DNA of 64,000 nucleotides, taken from positions 4,659,001 to 4,723,000 of the forward strand of contig NZ_CP011567.1 in the NCBI RefSeq assembly GCF_001655615.1. The letters are read 5' to 3'. The notes beneath the pieces were generated by a model that saw only the letters and a program-made list of their open reading frames with translations, ran no database searches and had not been told where the DNA came from. Source of the stretch: Pseudomonas sp. GR 6-02. Lineage in GTDB: Bacteria; Pseudomonadota; Gammaproteobacteria; Pseudomonadales; Pseudomonadaceae. Made by a program: the position numbers and the translations under genes. Positions 19,448 through 29,065 of this stretch are shown here, piece by piece (within the stretch, counting starts at the first letter, position 1; each line of letters starts with the position of its first letter).

Positions 19448-20662
19448 TCAGATATCCAGCAGCAAACGAGCCGGGTCTTCCAGCAGGTTCTTGATGGTCA
19501 CCAGGAAGGTCACAGCTTCTTTGCCATCGATCAGACGGTGATCGTAGGACAGCGCCAGGTACATCATCGGACGGATAACTACCTGACCGTTGATCGCCAT
19601 AGGACGCTGGATGATGTTGTGCATACCCAGAATCGCAGCCTGCGGCGGGTTGACGATCGGAGTCGACATCATCGAACCGAAAGTACCGCCGTTGGTGATG
19701 GTGAACGTGCCGCCGGTCATTTCTTCCATCGACAGTTTGCCGTCACGGGCTTTCTTGCCGAAGGTAGCGATGCCGCCTTCGATTTCAGCCAGGCTCATCA
19801 GTTCGGCGTTACGCAGAACCGGTACAACCAGACCGCGGTCGCTGGAAACAGCCACACCAACGTCGGCGTAGCCGTGGTAAACGATGTCGGCACCGTCGAT
19901 CGACGCGTTGACAGCCGGGAAGCGTTTCAGCGCTTCGGTAGCCGCTTTCACGAAGAACGACATGAAGCCCAGGCGTACGCCGTTGTGGGACTTCTCGAAC
20001 AGGTCCTTGTACTTCGAACGCAGGGCCATGACTTCGGTCATGTCGACTTCGTTGAAAGTGGTCAGCATGGCCATGTTCGATTGAGCTTCAACCAGACGCT
20101 CGGCAACCTTGGCACGCAGACGGGTCATCGGAACGCGTTTTTCTACGCGGTCGCCAGCAGCGAATACCGGAGCCGAAGCAGCCGGTGCAGCAGCCTTGGC
20201 AGGTGCAGCAGCCGGAGCGGCTTTCTTGGCGGCAACAGCTGCTACCACGTCTTCCTTGGTCACACGACCGCCTTTGCCAGTACCGGCAACGGAAGCGATG
20301 TTGATGCCGTTTTCTTCAGCCAGCTTGCGAGCAGCCGGTGCAGCAACAGGATCGTCTTCGCCTGCTTCGGCAGGAGCAGCGGCAGCAGCGGCAGGTGCAG
20401 CAGCGGCTGGAGCGGCGGCAGCACCGCCCTCACCGATGGAGCCCAGAACTTCGTCGGACAGAACGGTGTCGCCTTCGTTCTTGACGATCGCGCCCAGCAC
20501 GCCATCAGCAGTGGCCAGAACTTCCAGTACGACTTTGTCGGTTTCGATGTCGACGATCAGTTCGTCACGCTTGACGGCGTCGCCCGGTTTTTTGTGCCAG
20601 GTGGCAACGGTGCCATCGGCAACCGATTCCGGGAAAGTGGGGGCTTTGATTTCGATAGCCAT
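19448..20662 (-). CDS. sucB: 2-Oxoglutarate dehydrogenase E2, dihydrolipoyl succinyltransferase
   Basis: A 404-residue core subunit of the Odh complex. Order of domains: one lipoyl domain (residues 1-75) with the lipoylated Lys43 in [11 protein letters not shown], an Ala/Pro-rich linker, an E3-binding domain (about 110-150, [20 protein letters not shown]), a second Ala-rich linker, and the catalytic domain with [12 protein letters not shown] holding the His and Asp of CoA acyltransferases. The alanine-rich linkers are coded by repetitive GC-rich DNA at about 20150-20430. It starts 42 bp after the sucA stop and is in the same operon. Confidence 0.98.
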   Translation of the reverse strand: MAIEIKAPTFPESVADGTVATWHKKPGDAVKRDELIVDIETDKVVLEVLATADGVLGAIVKNEGDTVLSDEVLGSIGEGGAAAAPAAAAPAAAAAAPAEAGEDDPVAAPAARKLAEENGINIASVAGTGKGGRVTKEDVVAAVAAKKAAPAAAPAKAAAPAASAPVFAAGDRVEKRVPMTRLRAKVAERLVEAQSNMAMLTTFNEVDMTEVMALRSKYKDLFEKSHNGVRLGFMSFFVKAATEALKRFPAVNASIDGADIVYHGYADVGVAVSSDRGLVVPVLRNAELMSLAEIEGGIATFGKKARDGKLSMEEMTGGTFTITNGGTFGSMMSTPIVNPPQAAILGMHNIIQRPMAINGQVVIRPMMYLALSYDHRLIDGKEAVTFLVTIKNLLEDPARLLLDI

Positions 20663-20704
20663 TATCTGTGGGTCCTTAAATTCGGTTTCAGGTGCGCGAA
20701 GGCG

Positions 20705-23536
20705 TTAAACAGTGAAAGCATCTTGCAGCAGTTGTTCCTGCTGCTCGGCGTGCATCGAAGCGTAACCGCAAGCAGGTGCGGCAGACGCCTCACGACCAGC
20801 GTATTCCAGGACCAGGCCTTGTTTATGGTTGGTCAGGCTGCGACGCATGTGATGCTGGCTGCTGTACCAGGCGCCCTGGTTCATCGGCTCTTCCTGGCAC
20901 CAAACCACGTTTTCGAGGTTGGTGTAAGGGGCGAGAGCCTCCATCAGGTCGTCCTCAGGGAACGGATACAGCTGCTCGATACGCACGATGGCGATGTCTT
21001 CACGACCTTCGGCACGGCGTTTTTCCAGCAGGTCATAGTAGACCTTGCCGCTGCACAGGATCATGCGAGTGACCTTTTTCGGGTCAAGCGCATCGATTTC
21101 CGGGATCACGGTCTGGAACGAACCTTCGGCCAGATCTTCCAGGGTCGAGATGGCCAGCTTGTGACGCAGCAACGACTTCGGAGTCAGGACTACCAATGGT
21201 TTGCGCAGCGGGCGAATCACCTGACGACGCAGCAAGTGGTAGATCTGGGCCGGCGTAGTCGGCACGGCTACCTGAATGTTGTGCTCGGCGCACAGCTGCA
21301 GGTAACGCTCCAGACGAGCCGAGGAGTGCTCCGGACCCTGACCTTCATAACCGTGCGGCAACAGCATGGTCAGACCGCAGAGACGGCCCCACTTGTGCTC
21401 GCCACTGGTGATGAACTGGTCGATAACCACCTGGGCACCGTTGGCGAAGTCGCCGAACTGGGCTTCCCAGATAACCAGAGCGTTTGGCTCGGTGGTCGAA
21501 TAACCGTATTCGAACGCCAGAACCGCTTCTTCGGACAGGAACGAATCGTACAGGTCGAAACGTGGCTGACCCTTGTACAGGTTTTGCAGCGGGATATAGG
21601 TACCCGCGTCTTTCTGGTTGTGCAAGACAGCGTGACGGTGCGAGAACGTACCGCGACCGATGTCCTGACCCGTCATGCGAATCGGGTGACCTTCGAACGC
21701 CAGGGTCGCGTACGCCATGGTTTCGGCGTAACCCCAGTTGATCGGCAGGCCGCCGGCTTGCATCTTCTGACGGTCTTCGTAGATTTTCGAGACCTGGCGC
21801 TGAACCACGAAGCCTTCCGGAATCTCCAGCAGCTTGGCGGACAGTTCCTGCAAGGTTTTCAGATCGAAGCGAGTATCGTGACGCGCGGTCCAGGCGTGGC
21901 CCAGATACGGACGCCAGTCCACGAACAACTCTTTGTTCGGCTCTTTGACCAGGCTTTTTACTACGTGCAGACCGTTGTCCAGCGCGTTGCGGTATTCGTC
22001 GACTTTCGCCTGAACACGCTCAGCGTCCAGCACCCCACTCTGGGTCAGACGATCGGCATACAGCTCACGGGTGGTGCGCTGCTTGGTGATCTGCTGATAC
22101 ATCAGAGGCTGGGTACCGCTTGGCTCGTCAGCCTCGTTGTGGCCGCGACGACGGTAGCAGACCAGATCGATCACCACGTCACGCTTGAACTGCATGCGGT
22201 AGTCGATGGCCAACTGGGTCACGAACAACACGGCTTCCGGATCATCACCATTCACATGGAGGATCGGCGCCTGGATCATCTTCGCAACGTCGGTCGCGTA
22301 CTCGGTGGAGCGCGAGTCCAGCGGGTTGCTGATGGTGAAGCCGACCTGGTTGTTGATCACGATGTGCACGGTGCCGCCGGTCTTGAAACCGCGGGTCTGC
22401 GACATCTGGAAGGTTTCCATGACCACGCCTTGACCGGCGAATGCCGCGTCACCGTGGATGGAGATCGGCAGAACCTTTTCACCGGTAGGATCGTTACGAC
22501 GATCCTGACGGGCACGGACCGAACCCTCGACCACTGGAGAAACGATTTCCAGGTGAGACGGGTTGAAAGCCATGGCCAGGTGAACTTCACCGCCGGTGGT
22601 CATGACGTTGGACGAGAAGCCCTGGTGATATTTAACGTCACCGGAACCCAGCTCGACCTTCTTCTTGCCTTCGAACTCGTCGAACAACTCGCGCGGGTTC
22701 TTGCCAAAGGTGTTGACCAGCACGTTCAGACGACCACGGTGGGCCATGCCGATGACGATTTCCTTGGTGCCGTAGGAGCCGGAACGCTGGATCAGCTCAT
22801 CGAGCATCGGAATCAGGCTCTCGCCGCCTTCCAGACCGAAACGCTTGGTACCCGGATACTTGGTCCCAAGGTATTTTTCAAGACCCTCGCCGGCAGTGAC
22901 GCGCTCGAGCAGGTGACTCTTGATGTCGGCGGAGTACGTCGGACGGCCGCGCACGCTTTCCAGACGCTGCTGGAACCACTGGCGCTGCTCGGAATCGGTG
23001 ATGTGCGTAAATTCAGCGCCGATGGTGCGGCAATATGTCTGCTGCAACGCTTCGTGAATTTCGCGTAGGCTCGCCTCCTCTTTGCCGATGAACAGGTCGC
23101 CGGCACGGAAGGTCGTATCAAGATCGGCATTGGTCAAGCCGTAATGATTGATTGACAGGTCTGCAGGTGCAGGACGCTGCCACAGCCCCAGCGGGTCAAG
23201 CTGGGCTGCCTGGTGGCCACGCATACGGTAGGCCTGGATCAATCGCAGCACTTCAACTTGCTTCTTCTCGTGCTCACTGCTCACGCTGCCGGCGGAAACC
23301 GGTTGGGCGCGGCGCTGGTTCTTTGCCAGCAAGACGAAATGATCGCGAATTGTGGAGTGCGAAACATCGGTGGCAGTGTTGCCATCAGCAGGCAACTTCT
23401 GGAAGTAGGTGCGCCACTCTTCTGGCACAGCGTTAGGGTCGTGCAGGTAGAGCTCGTAGAGCTCTTCCACATAGGCAGCGTTACTACCGGAAAGGTAGGC
23501 GCTGTTCCACATGCGCTGCATCACGCTTTCTTGCAT
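20705..23536 (-). CDS. sucA: 2-Oxoglutarate dehydrogenase E1
   Basis: A 943-residue thiamine-diphosphate enzyme that decarboxylates 2-oxoglutarate and succinylates the E2 lipoyl group. The N-terminal E2-binding segment (MWNSAYLSGSNAAYVEELYELYL in order) is followed by the ThDP domains: EIVIGMAHRGRLNVL, the GDAAFAGQGVVMETFQMSQ region with the ThDP/Mg motif GDGDx-type variant and INNQVGFT, and the C-terminal transketolase-like domain with GTFSHRHAVLHNQ and WEAQFGDFANGAQ. Full length, start well placed. It lies 262 bp after sdhB; that gap has a terminator-like stem. Confidence 0.98.
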   Translation of the reverse strand: MQESVMQRMWNSAYLSGSNAAYVEELYELYLHDPNAVPEEWRTYFQKLPADGNTATDVSHSTIRDHFVLLAKNQRRAQPVSAGSVSSEHEKKQVEVLRLIQAYRMRGHQAAQLDPLGLWQRPAPADLSINHYGLTNADLDTTFRAGDLFIGKEEASLREIHEALQQTYCRTIGAEFTHITDSEQRQWFQQRLESVRGRPTYSADIKSHLLERVTAGEGLEKYLGTKYPGTKRFGLEGGESLIPMLDELIQRSGSYGTKEIVIGMAHRGRLNVLVNTFGKNPRELFDEFEGKKKVELGSGDVKYHQGFSSNVMTTGGEVHLAMAFNPSHLEIVSPVVEGSVRARQDRRNDPTGEKVLPISIHGDAAFAGQGVVMETFQMSQTRGFKTGGTVHIVINNQVGFTISNPLDSRSTEYATDVAKMIQAPILHVNGDDPEAVLFVTQLAIDYRMQFKRDVVIDLVCYRRRGHNEADEPSGTQPLMYQQITKQRTTRELYADRLTQSGVLDAERVQAKVDEYRNALDNGLHVVKSLVKEPNKELFVDWRPYLGHAWTARHDTRFDLKTLQELSAKLLEIPEGFVVQRQVSKIYEDRQKMQAGGLPINWGYAETMAYATLAFEGHPIRMTGQDIGRGTFSHRHAVLHNQKDAGTYIPLQNLYKGQPRFDLYDSFLSEEAVLAFEYGYSTTEPNALVIWEAQFGDFANGAQVVIDQFITSGEHKWGRLCGLTMLLPHGYEGQGPEHSSARLERYLQLCAEHNIQVAVPTTPAQIYHLLRRQVIRPLRKPLVVLTPKSLLRHKLAISTLEDLAEGSFQTVIPEIDALDPKKVTRMILCSGKVYYDLLEKRRAEGREDIAIVRIEQLYPFPEDDLMEALAPYTNLENVVWCQEEPMNQGAWYSSQHHMRRSLTNHKQGLVLEYAGREASAAPACGYASMHAEQQEQLLQDAFTV

Positions 23537-23728
23537 GCTTGGTCACCCTCGGTTAGGGGAACACCACCGGCGTCGACACCGAGCAAACTTGCAGAAGTCC
23601 GAATGCAGCGACTAAAACAAGCCACTTAGGATCACGCTGATAGTCCGGGTACCAGCCCGGATGCCCCTGCTTGTCTCATTTCTTCAAAATAAGAGCCGCA
23701 GCCTTATGGGCTGCTGCTCAGGTTAAAA

Positions 23729-23758
23729 CTACGGCGCCGGTTGAAGCCTGCGCCGTAG
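23729..23758 (-). terminator. Terminator-like stem between sdhB and sucA
   Basis: On the minus strand CTACGGCGC pairs perfectly with GCGCCGTAG around a 12-base loop and is followed by TTTTAACC. It is about 40 bp beyond the sdhB stop. The short T-run suggests partial termination, allowing some read-through into sucA. Confidence 0.6.
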
Positions 23759-23760
23759 CA

Positions 23761-23791
23761 TCTACGGGTACAGCGGTTCTACGGGTACAGC
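23761..23791. repeat. Two 14-bp direct repeats downstream of sdhB
   Basis: TCTACGGGTACAGC occurs at 23761-23774 and again at 23778-23791, with a 17-bp period, directly between the sdhB stop and the terminator-like stem. Confidence 0.85.
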
Positions 23792-23798
23792 AGCTGAA

Positions 23799-24503
23799 TC
23801 ACACGCCGCTTTGCAGCAGCATGTTACGGATGTGACCGATGGCCTTAGTCGGGTTCAGGCCTTTCGGACAAACGTTGACGCAGTTCATGATGCCCCGGCA
23901 GCGGAATACGCTGAACGGGTCATCCAGCGAAGCCAGACGCTCGGACGTCTTGGTGTCGCGGCTGTCTGCCAGGAAGCGGTACGCCTGCAGCAGAGCAGCC
24001 GGGCCCAGGAACTTGTCCGGGTTCCACCAGAAGGACGGGCACGAAGTCGAGCAGCAAGCGCACAGGATGCACTCGTACAGACCGTCGAGTTTTTCACGCT
24101 CTTCAGGGGACTGCAGACGCTCGATGGCCGGAGCCGGCGTGTCGTTCTGCAGGTATGGCTTAACCTTTTCGTATTGCTTGTAGAAGATGCTCATATCGAC
24201 GACCAAGTCACGGATAACCGGCAAACCTGGCAGAGGACGAACGATCAGCTTGTTACCTTTTACGACGGCAGACAGCGGCGTGATGCACGCCAGACCGTTT
24301 TTGCCGTTGATGTTCATGCCGTCGGAACCGCAAACACCTTCACGGCAAGAGCGACGATAGGAGAAACCCTCGTCCTGCTCTTTGATCAGGGCCAGCACGT
24401 CCAGCACCATCAGGTCTTTACCACCGGTATCAACCTGGAATTCCTGCATGAACGGCGCAGCGTCCTGATCAGGGTTGTAACGATAAACACTGACTTGCAA
24501 CAT
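23799..24503 (-). CDS. sdhB: Succinate dehydrogenase iron-sulfur subunit
   Basis: A 234-residue subunit passing electrons from the flavin to ubiquinone through three Fe-S clusters. The start at 24503 (MLQVSVYRYNPD) has AAGGG eight bases upstream; a GTG three codons earlier is less suitable. The 2Fe-2S ligands lie in SCREGVCGSDGMNINGKNGLAC, and the 4Fe-4S and 3Fe-4S ligands in CILCACCSTSCPSFWW and CRGIMNCVNVCPKGLNPTKAIGHI. It starts 11 bp after sdhA and ends the sdh part of the block. Confidence 0.98.
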   Translation of the reverse strand: MLQVSVYRYNPDQDAAPFMQEFQVDTGGKDLMVLDVLALIKEQDEGFSYRRSCREGVCGSDGMNINGKNGLACITPLSAVVKGNKLIVRPLPGLPVIRDLVVDMSIFYKQYEKVKPYLQNDTPAPAIERLQSPEEREKLDGLYECILCACCSTSCPSFWWNPDKFLGPAALLQAYRFLADSRDTKTSERLASLDDPFSVFRCRGIMNCVNVCPKGLNPTKAIGHIRNMLLQSGV

Positions 24504-24514
24504 GGCGGCCACCC

Positions 24515-26287
24515 TTAATAAGTCCGAATCTTAGGTTCAAAAGTCGGAACAGTCTTCGGCGAGAAGTTCACTGCACGCTTGGCAACGCGCTTCTCACCCG
24601 GGAAGTACAGGGTGTGGCACAGCCAGTTTTCGTCGTCACGATCTTCAAAGTCTTCACGGGCGTGAGCACCGCGGGACTCTTTACGTACTTCTGCAGCGAT
24701 GGCGGTAGCTTCGGCCACTTCCAGCAGGTTCTGCAGCTCCAGCGCTTCGATACGCGCGGTGTTGAACGCCTGGCTCTTGTCGTTGATCTTGACGTTGGCG
24801 ATACGGCCACGCAGATCAGCCAGTTGAGCAATACCCTTCTGCATGTATTCGCCAGTACGGAATACACCGAAGTAGTTCTGCATGCAGCTTTGCAGCTCGC
24901 GACGCAGGGTTGCCACGTCTTCACCATCGGTACGCTCGTTCAGAGCGGACAGACGCGACAGGGCCGCATTGATGTCGGCGTCGGTGGCGTCGTCGTATTC
25001 GATACCGTCGGTCAGCGCTTTTTCCAGGTGCAGACCGGCCGCACGACCGAAAACCACCAGGTCGAGCAACGAGTTGCCGCCCAGACGGTTGGCACCGTGA
25101 ACCGATACGCAAGCCACTTCACCGACCGCGAACAGGCCAGGAATGATGGTGTCCTTGCCTTCGGCGTCCTGAGTGATCGCCTGGCCATGAATGTTGGTGG
25201 CAACGCCGCCCATCATATAGTGGCAAGTCGGAACAACCGGAACCGGAGCGACGACCGGGTCAACGTGCGCGAAAGTCTTGGACAGTTCGCAGATGCCTGG
25301 CAGACGGCTGTGCAGCACTTCCTCGCCCAGGTGGTCGAGCTTGAGCATTACGTGGTCGCCATTCGGACCGCAACCGTTGCCGGCGATGATTTCCTTAACC
25401 ATCGAACGGGCAACCACGTCACGACCGGCAAGGTCTTTGGCGTTCGGAGCATAACGCTCCATGAAACGCTCGCCGTGCTTGTTGATCAGGTAACCACCTT
25501 CACCACGGCAACCTTCGGTTACCAGTACACCGGCGCCGGCGATGCCGGTCGGGTGGAACTGCCACATTTCGATGTCTTGTACCGGTACGCCGGCACGCAG
25601 CGCCATGCCAACGCCGTCACCGGTGTTGATCAGGGCGTTGGTGGTCGAAGCGTAGATACGACCTGCACCGCCGGTGGCCAGTACGGTGGCCTTGGCACGG
25701 ATGTAGGTGGTTTCACCGGTTTCGATGCAGATCGCGATCACACCGACGAACTCGCCTTGACCGTTCTTTACCAGATCGACAGCGTAGTATTCGTTCAGGA
25801 ACGTGGTGCCGGCTTTCAGGTTGCCCTGATAAAGGGTGTGCAGCAGCGCGTGACCGGTACGGTCGGACGCCGCGCAGGTACGTGCAGCCTGGCCGCCCTT
25901 GCCGTAGTCCTTGGACTGACCGCCGAACGGACGCTGGTAGATGCGACCGGTTTCGGTACGGGAGAACGGCAGGCCCATGTGGTCCAGTTCGAAAACTGCG
26001 GCCGGACCTTCCTGACACATGTATTCGATAGCGTCCTGGTCACCGATGTAGTCGGAACCCTTGACGGTATCGTACATGTGCCAGCGCCAGTCATCGTTCG
26101 GATCCGCAGATGCAATGGCGCAAGTGATGCCGCCCTGGGCCGATACGGTGTGCGAACGAGTCGGGAAAACCTTGGTGATCACGGCAGTCTTGTGACCGCC
26201 TTGTGCCAGTTGCAGCGCTGCGCGCATGCCGGCACCGCCGCCACCAATAATGATGGCGTCGAAAGAAATCGTTGGAATGTTAGCCAT
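24515..26287 (-). CDS. sdhA: Succinate dehydrogenase flavoprotein subunit
   Basis: A 590-residue catalytic subunit oxidising succinate to fumarate. The FAD loop [15 protein letters not shown] is at residues 11-25; His46 in [11 protein letters not shown] is the residue that carries covalent FAD. Substrate and catalytic segments include [41 protein letters not shown], the catalytic Arg region and [19 protein letters not shown]. The C-terminus ends in the family tail SFSPK-type sequence ([17 protein letters not shown]). A three-base gap separates it from sdhD. Confidence 0.99.
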   Translation of the reverse strand: MANIPTISFDAIIIGGGGAGMRAALQLAQGGHKTAVITKVFPTRSHTVSAQGGITCAIASADPNDDWRWHMYDTVKGSDYIGDQDAIEYMCQEGPAAVFELDHMGLPFSRTETGRIYQRPFGGQSKDYGKGGQAARTCAASDRTGHALLHTLYQGNLKAGTTFLNEYYAVDLVKNGQGEFVGVIAICIETGETTYIRAKATVLATGGAGRIYASTTNALINTGDGVGMALRAGVPVQDIEMWQFHPTGIAGAGVLVTEGCRGEGGYLINKHGERFMERYAPNAKDLAGRDVVARSMVKEIIAGNGCGPNGDHVMLKLDHLGEEVLHSRLPGICELSKTFAHVDPVVAPVPVVPTCHYMMGGVATNIHGQAITQDAEGKDTIIPGLFAVGEVACVSVHGANRLGGNSLLDLVVFGRAAGLHLEKALTDGIEYDDATDADINAALSRLSALNERTDGEDVATLRRELQSCMQNYFGVFRTGEYMQKGIAQLADLRGRIANVKINDKSQAFNTARIEALELQNLLEVAEATAIAAEVRKESRGAHAREDFEDRDDENWLCHTLYFPGEKRVAKRAVNFSPKTVPTFEPKIRTY

Positions 26288-26290
26288 GGA

Positions 26291-26659
26291 TCAGATACCC
26301 CAGAGAATCTGCACACCCCAGACGAAGTAAGCGAACATCGCAACGCCGCATACCGCCTGGAAAAGGAAACGTACTGCAGTCGCGGACTTGCCCAGCGCCA
26401 TCGGCGTCAGGTAGTCGGTCGCGATGGTCCACATGCCGACCCAGGCGTGAGCGCCCAGGGCCACAAGGGCCAGCAGACTGAAGATACGCATCCCGTTGTG
26501 GGCGAACAGGCCATGCCATTGGGCGTAGCCAATGCCAGGATTCGCAGCGAGGTATCCGATCAGGAAAATGAAATAAGCCGCGAGAACAACCGCAGACACA
26601 CGTTGCGCCATCCAGTCATAGAGGCCCGAACGCGAAAGGTTCGTAACGCTGGTTACCAT
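26291..26659 (-). CDS. sdhD: Succinate dehydrogenase membrane anchor subunit
   Basis: A 122-residue membrane anchor with three hydrophobic helices that, with SdhC, binds haem b and ubiquinone. The ATG at 26659 (MVTSVTNLSRSGLYDWMAQRVSAVVL) is chosen; it overlaps the sdhC stop by seven bases (ATGGTAA). SGLYDWMAQRVSA holds quinone-site residues and GAHAWVGMWTIATDYL the haem-ligand histidine and the conserved Asp-Tyr pair. Full length for the family. Confidence 0.96.
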   Translation of the reverse strand: MVTSVTNLSRSGLYDWMAQRVSAVVLAAYFIFLIGYLAANPGIGYAQWHGLFAHNGMRIFSLLALVALGAHAWVGMWTIATDYLTPMALGKSATAVRFLFQAVCGVAMFAYFVWGVQILWGI

Positions 26660-27027
26660 ATCCAAACTCCTGCCAGAACGATCAACACCACGGAAACGGC
26701 GATGATAATTTTCGAGCCCAGGCGGCCGCCTTCCAGCGTCTCACCGATGCCCATGTCCATGATCAAGTGGCGCACACCGGCTACCAGGTGATACAGAAGA
26801 GCGGACAGGAGGCCCCATGCTACGAACTTGGCCAGCGGGCTGGTCAAGCATGCCTTCACCTCGGCAAAACCTTCCTCGGAACCCAGAGACTTGCCCAATG
26901 CATAAAGCATGAAGCCAAGGCCCAGGAAGAGGATGATGCCGGAAACACGGTGAAGAAACGACGTAACGCCGGTGATGGGGAGTTTGATGGTCCTTAGGTC
27001 TAGGTTTACAGGTCGTTGGCTTTTCAC
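26653..27027 (-). CDS. sdhC: Succinate dehydrogenase cytochrome b556 subunit
   Basis: A 124-residue anchor with three membrane helices. The GTG at 27027 gives the usual N-terminus (V/M)KSQRPVNLDLRTIKLP; the frame is open another eleven codons upstream but the longer form does not match the family as I know it. No strong Shine-Dalgarno precedes the GTG; the upstream leader is A-rich. Quinone-site residues lie in GVTSFLHRVSGIILFLG and the haem-ligand histidine in HLVAGVRHLIMDMG. First gene of the leftward sdhCDAB-sucABCD block. Confidence 0.93.
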   Translation of the reverse strand: MKSQRPVNLDLRTIKLPITGVTSFLHRVSGIILFLGLGFMLYALGKSLGSEEGFAEVKACLTSPLAKFVAWGLLSALLYHLVAGVRHLIMDMGIGETLEGGRLGSKIIIAVSVVLIVLAGVWIW

Positions 27028-27161
27028 GGCTTTTTTTTCACACTGAAGAGCCCCTAACAATCAGGGCAAAGTTGTTGGGGAGTGCACTGGTCAGGTAACC
27101 ACCACCCAGGGATGCGACCCCCAATAAAGCAGGCCCAAAAGCCCCTGGCGGTCGGTGGCCG

Positions 27162-27190
27162 AGTATAGACAGTTAGGCTACTAATGACAA
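27162..27190 (-). promoter_or_regulatory. sigma-70 promoter of sdhCDAB
   Basis: Read on the minus strand: TTGTCA (27190-27185), 17-base spacer, TATACT (27167-27162). Five of six matches to each consensus box and ideal spacing. Transcription would start near 27155, giving a leader of about 130 bases before the sdhC GTG. Confidence 0.8.
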
Positions 27191-27304
27191 CGCGTTCACC
27201 TTCCCCTAATAGCGGATTGCACAAGTGACATAAAAGGCGTAAACGGCAGACAATTTCGAGAAAAAAGTGCGGTTAAAGCCTTCTGGAGCAAGACTTTAGG
27301 CAAA

Positions 27305-27332
27305 TTGACATTCGAATTTATCTCACTATAGT
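27305..27332 (+). promoter_or_regulatory. sigma-70 promoter of gltA
   Basis: TTGACA (27305-27310), 16-base spacer, TATAGT (27327-27332): a perfect minus-35 and a five-of-six minus-10. It places the start near 27340, about 50 bases before the gltA ATG. Confidence 0.8.
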
Positions 27333-27390
27333 GGTGCGGGCCCTGCGTGGGGGGTCTGTCTGATGATTTCAAGCATAAATAGGAGGCCAC

Positions 27391-28680
27391 ATGGCTGACA
27401 AAAAAGCGCAGTTGATCATCGAGGGCGCAGCCCCCGTCGAGCTGCCCATTTTAACCGGCACCGTTGGTCCCGATGTTATCGACGTTCGGGGCCTGACGGC
27501 CACGGGCCGTTTCACCTTTGACCCTGGTTTCATGTCGACCGCCTCTTGCGAGTCGAAGATCACCTACATCGACGGCGACAACGGTATTCTGCTGCACCGC
27601 GGCTACCCGATCGAACAGCTGGCTGAAAAGTCGGACTACCTGGAAACCTGCTACCTGCTGCTCAACGGCGAGCTGCCGACCGCAGAACAGAAGGCCCAGT
27701 TCGTCGGCACCGTGAAGAACCACACCATGGTCCACGAGCAGTTGAAGACCTTCTTCAACGGCTTCCGTCGCGACGCCCACCCGATGGCCGTCATGTGCGG
27801 TGTAGTTGGCGCCCTCTCGGCGTTCTACCACGACTCCCTCGACATCAATAACCCGCAGCATCGCGAAATTTCCGCGATCCGCCTGGTTGCCAAGATGCCG
27901 ACCCTGGCTGCAATGGTTTACAAGTACTCCATGGGCCAACCCATGATGTACCCGCGCAACGACCTGTCGTACGCGGAAAACTTCCTGCACATGATGTTCA
28001 ACACCCCGTGCGAGATCAAACCGATCAGCCCGGTACTCGCCAAGGCCATGGACCGGATCTTCATCCTCCATGCCGACCACGAACAGAACGCATCGACCTC
28101 CACCGTACGTCTGGCAGGTTCCTCGGGTGCCAACCCGTTCGCCTGTATCGCCGCCGGTATCGCTGCACTGTGGGGCCCTGCCCACGGCGGTGCGAACGAA
28201 GCCGTGTTGACCATGCTCGATGAAATTGGCGATGTCTCGAACATCGACAAGTACATCGCCAAGGCCAAAGACAAGAACGATCCGTTCAAACTGATGGGCT
28301 TCGGTCACCGGGTTTACAAAAACCGCGACCCACGCGCTACCGTCATGAAGCAGACCTGCGACGAAGTATTGAAGGAACTGGGCATCACCAACGATCCGCA
28401 ACTCGAACTGGCCATGCGCCTGGAAGAGATCGCCCTGACCGATCCGTACTTCATCGAACGCTCGCTGTACCCGAACGTCGACTTCTACTCGGGGATCATC
28501 CTCAAGGCGATCGGCATTCCAACCAGTATGTTCACCGTGATCTTCGCCCTGGCGCGGACTGTCGGCTGGATCTCCCACTGGAAAGAAATGCTCTCCAGCC
28601 CATACAAGATCGGCCGTCCGCGCCAGCTGTACACCGGCTACGAGTCGCGTGACATCACCCCGCTTGAAGACCGCAAATAA
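27391..28680 (+). CDS. gltA: Citrate synthase (type II)
   Basis: A 429-residue hexameric citrate synthase that condenses oxaloacetate with acetyl-CoA at the entry of the TCA cycle. Family landmarks: [30 protein letters not shown] near the N-terminus (in order), [17 protein letters not shown], the active-site stretch [45 protein letters not shown] (first catalytic His), [14 protein letters not shown] (second His) and the catalytic Asp region [16 protein letters not shown] lies seven bases before the ATG. Monocistronic, with a terminator 38 bp downstream. Confidence 0.99.
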   Translation: MADKKAQLIIEGAAPVELPILTGTVGPDVIDVRGLTATGRFTFDPGFMSTASCESKITYIDGDNGILLHRGYPIEQLAEKSDYLETCYLLLNGELPTAEQKAQFVGTVKNHTMVHEQLKTFFNGFRRDAHPMAVMCGVVGALSAFYHDSLDINNPQHREISAIRLVAKMPTLAAMVYKYSMGQPMMYPRNDLSYAENFLHMMFNTPCEIKPISPVLAKAMDRIFILHADHEQNASTSTVRLAGSSGANPFACIAAGIAALWGPAHGGANEAVLTMLDEIGDVSNIDKYIAKAKDKNDPFKLMGFGHRVYKNRDPRATVMKQTCDEVLKELGITNDPQLELAMRLEEIALTDPYFIERSLYPNVDFYSGIILKAIGIPTSMFTVIFALARTVGWISHWKEMLSSPYKIGRPRQLYTGYESRDITPLEDRK

Positions 28681-28717
28681 GACCTGTCTTGCGATAACGT
28701 CTTAAGTTGCACCGAGA

Positions 28718-28751
28718 ACGGCCTCTATGTAGATAGAGGCCGTTTTTGTTT
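28718..28751 (+). terminator. Rho-independent terminator after gltA
   Basis: AACGGCCTCTAT pairs with ATAGAGGCCGTT around a short loop and is followed by TTTGTTT. It is 38 bp after the gltA stop. Confidence 0.93.
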
Positions 28752-28839
28752 GTGCTCTTTGGTTGTGTATATATCCGTTTCTTCGGTAACGGCGGCTCGG
28801 CCTCCGGGAAACGTGCAGACAGATCAAAAGCCAAAGCAA

Positions 28840-28980
28840 CGGCAAGATCAAAAGATCGCAGCTTTCGGCAGTTCCTACGGGAGGAATATATCCCCACGTC
28901 CGATCAGGCCGGCCGGTCGGCCGCCTCGCTTTGGCTTTTGCATATAGCCTTCGCGGGCAAGCCTCGCCCCTACAAAGGGC
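28840..28980. repeat. REP-like remnants
   Basis: AAGATCAAAAGATCGCAGC (from 28842) matches the left arm of the element at 33978-34055, but here its right arm is missing; a second fragment, TTCGCGGGCAAGCCTCG (near 28951-28968), matches one arm of the element at 36796-36883. Both look like degenerate half-copies. Confidence 0.65.
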
Positions 28981-29005
28981 GATAACCGCCCATAAAAGCC
29001 CAATA

Positions 29006-29035
29006 AAAATGCCCCGATCTCTCGACCGGGGCATT
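29006..29035 (-). terminator. Rho-independent terminator after actP
   Basis: ATGCCCCGGTCGAGAGATCGG (minus strand) folds as a GCCCCG-type stem and is followed by a T-rich tail. It lies about 30 bp beyond the actP stop. Confidence 0.88.
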
Positions 29036-29065
29036 CGTGTCAGCGCAGCTTATATATAAGAAGCC

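Larger units (their letters stand above)
27028..27390. other. 363-bp divergent promoter region sdhC / gltA
   Basis: No gene is visible. It contains the sdh promoter (minus strand, 27162-27190) and the gltA promoter (plus strand, 27305-27332), whose minus-35 boxes are about 115 bp apart, leaving room for shared regulation. A C/G-rich stretch near 27090-27160 forms the sdh leader. Confidence 0.85.
28681..29065. other. 385-bp region between gltA and actP ends
   Basis: Convergent intergenic space. It holds the gltA terminator (28718-28751), REP-like remnants (28840-28980) and the actP terminator (29006-29035). No gene is supported. Confidence 0.8.

Noticed and set aside
19538..23068. A very long open frame (1176 codons) on the plus strand opposite sucB and sucA
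   Set aside because: It runs antisense to two certain genes. The translated text is rich in His, Gln, Val and Phe with no domain, as expected from the reverse of highly biased GC-rich codons.
24614..26791. A 725-codon plus-strand frame opposite sdhA
   Set aside because: Shadow of sdhA and sdhD; no recognisable motif.
28746..28985. Short frames between gltA and actP
   Set aside because: They lie in terminators and REP-like fragments and have no ribosome site or protein-like composition.
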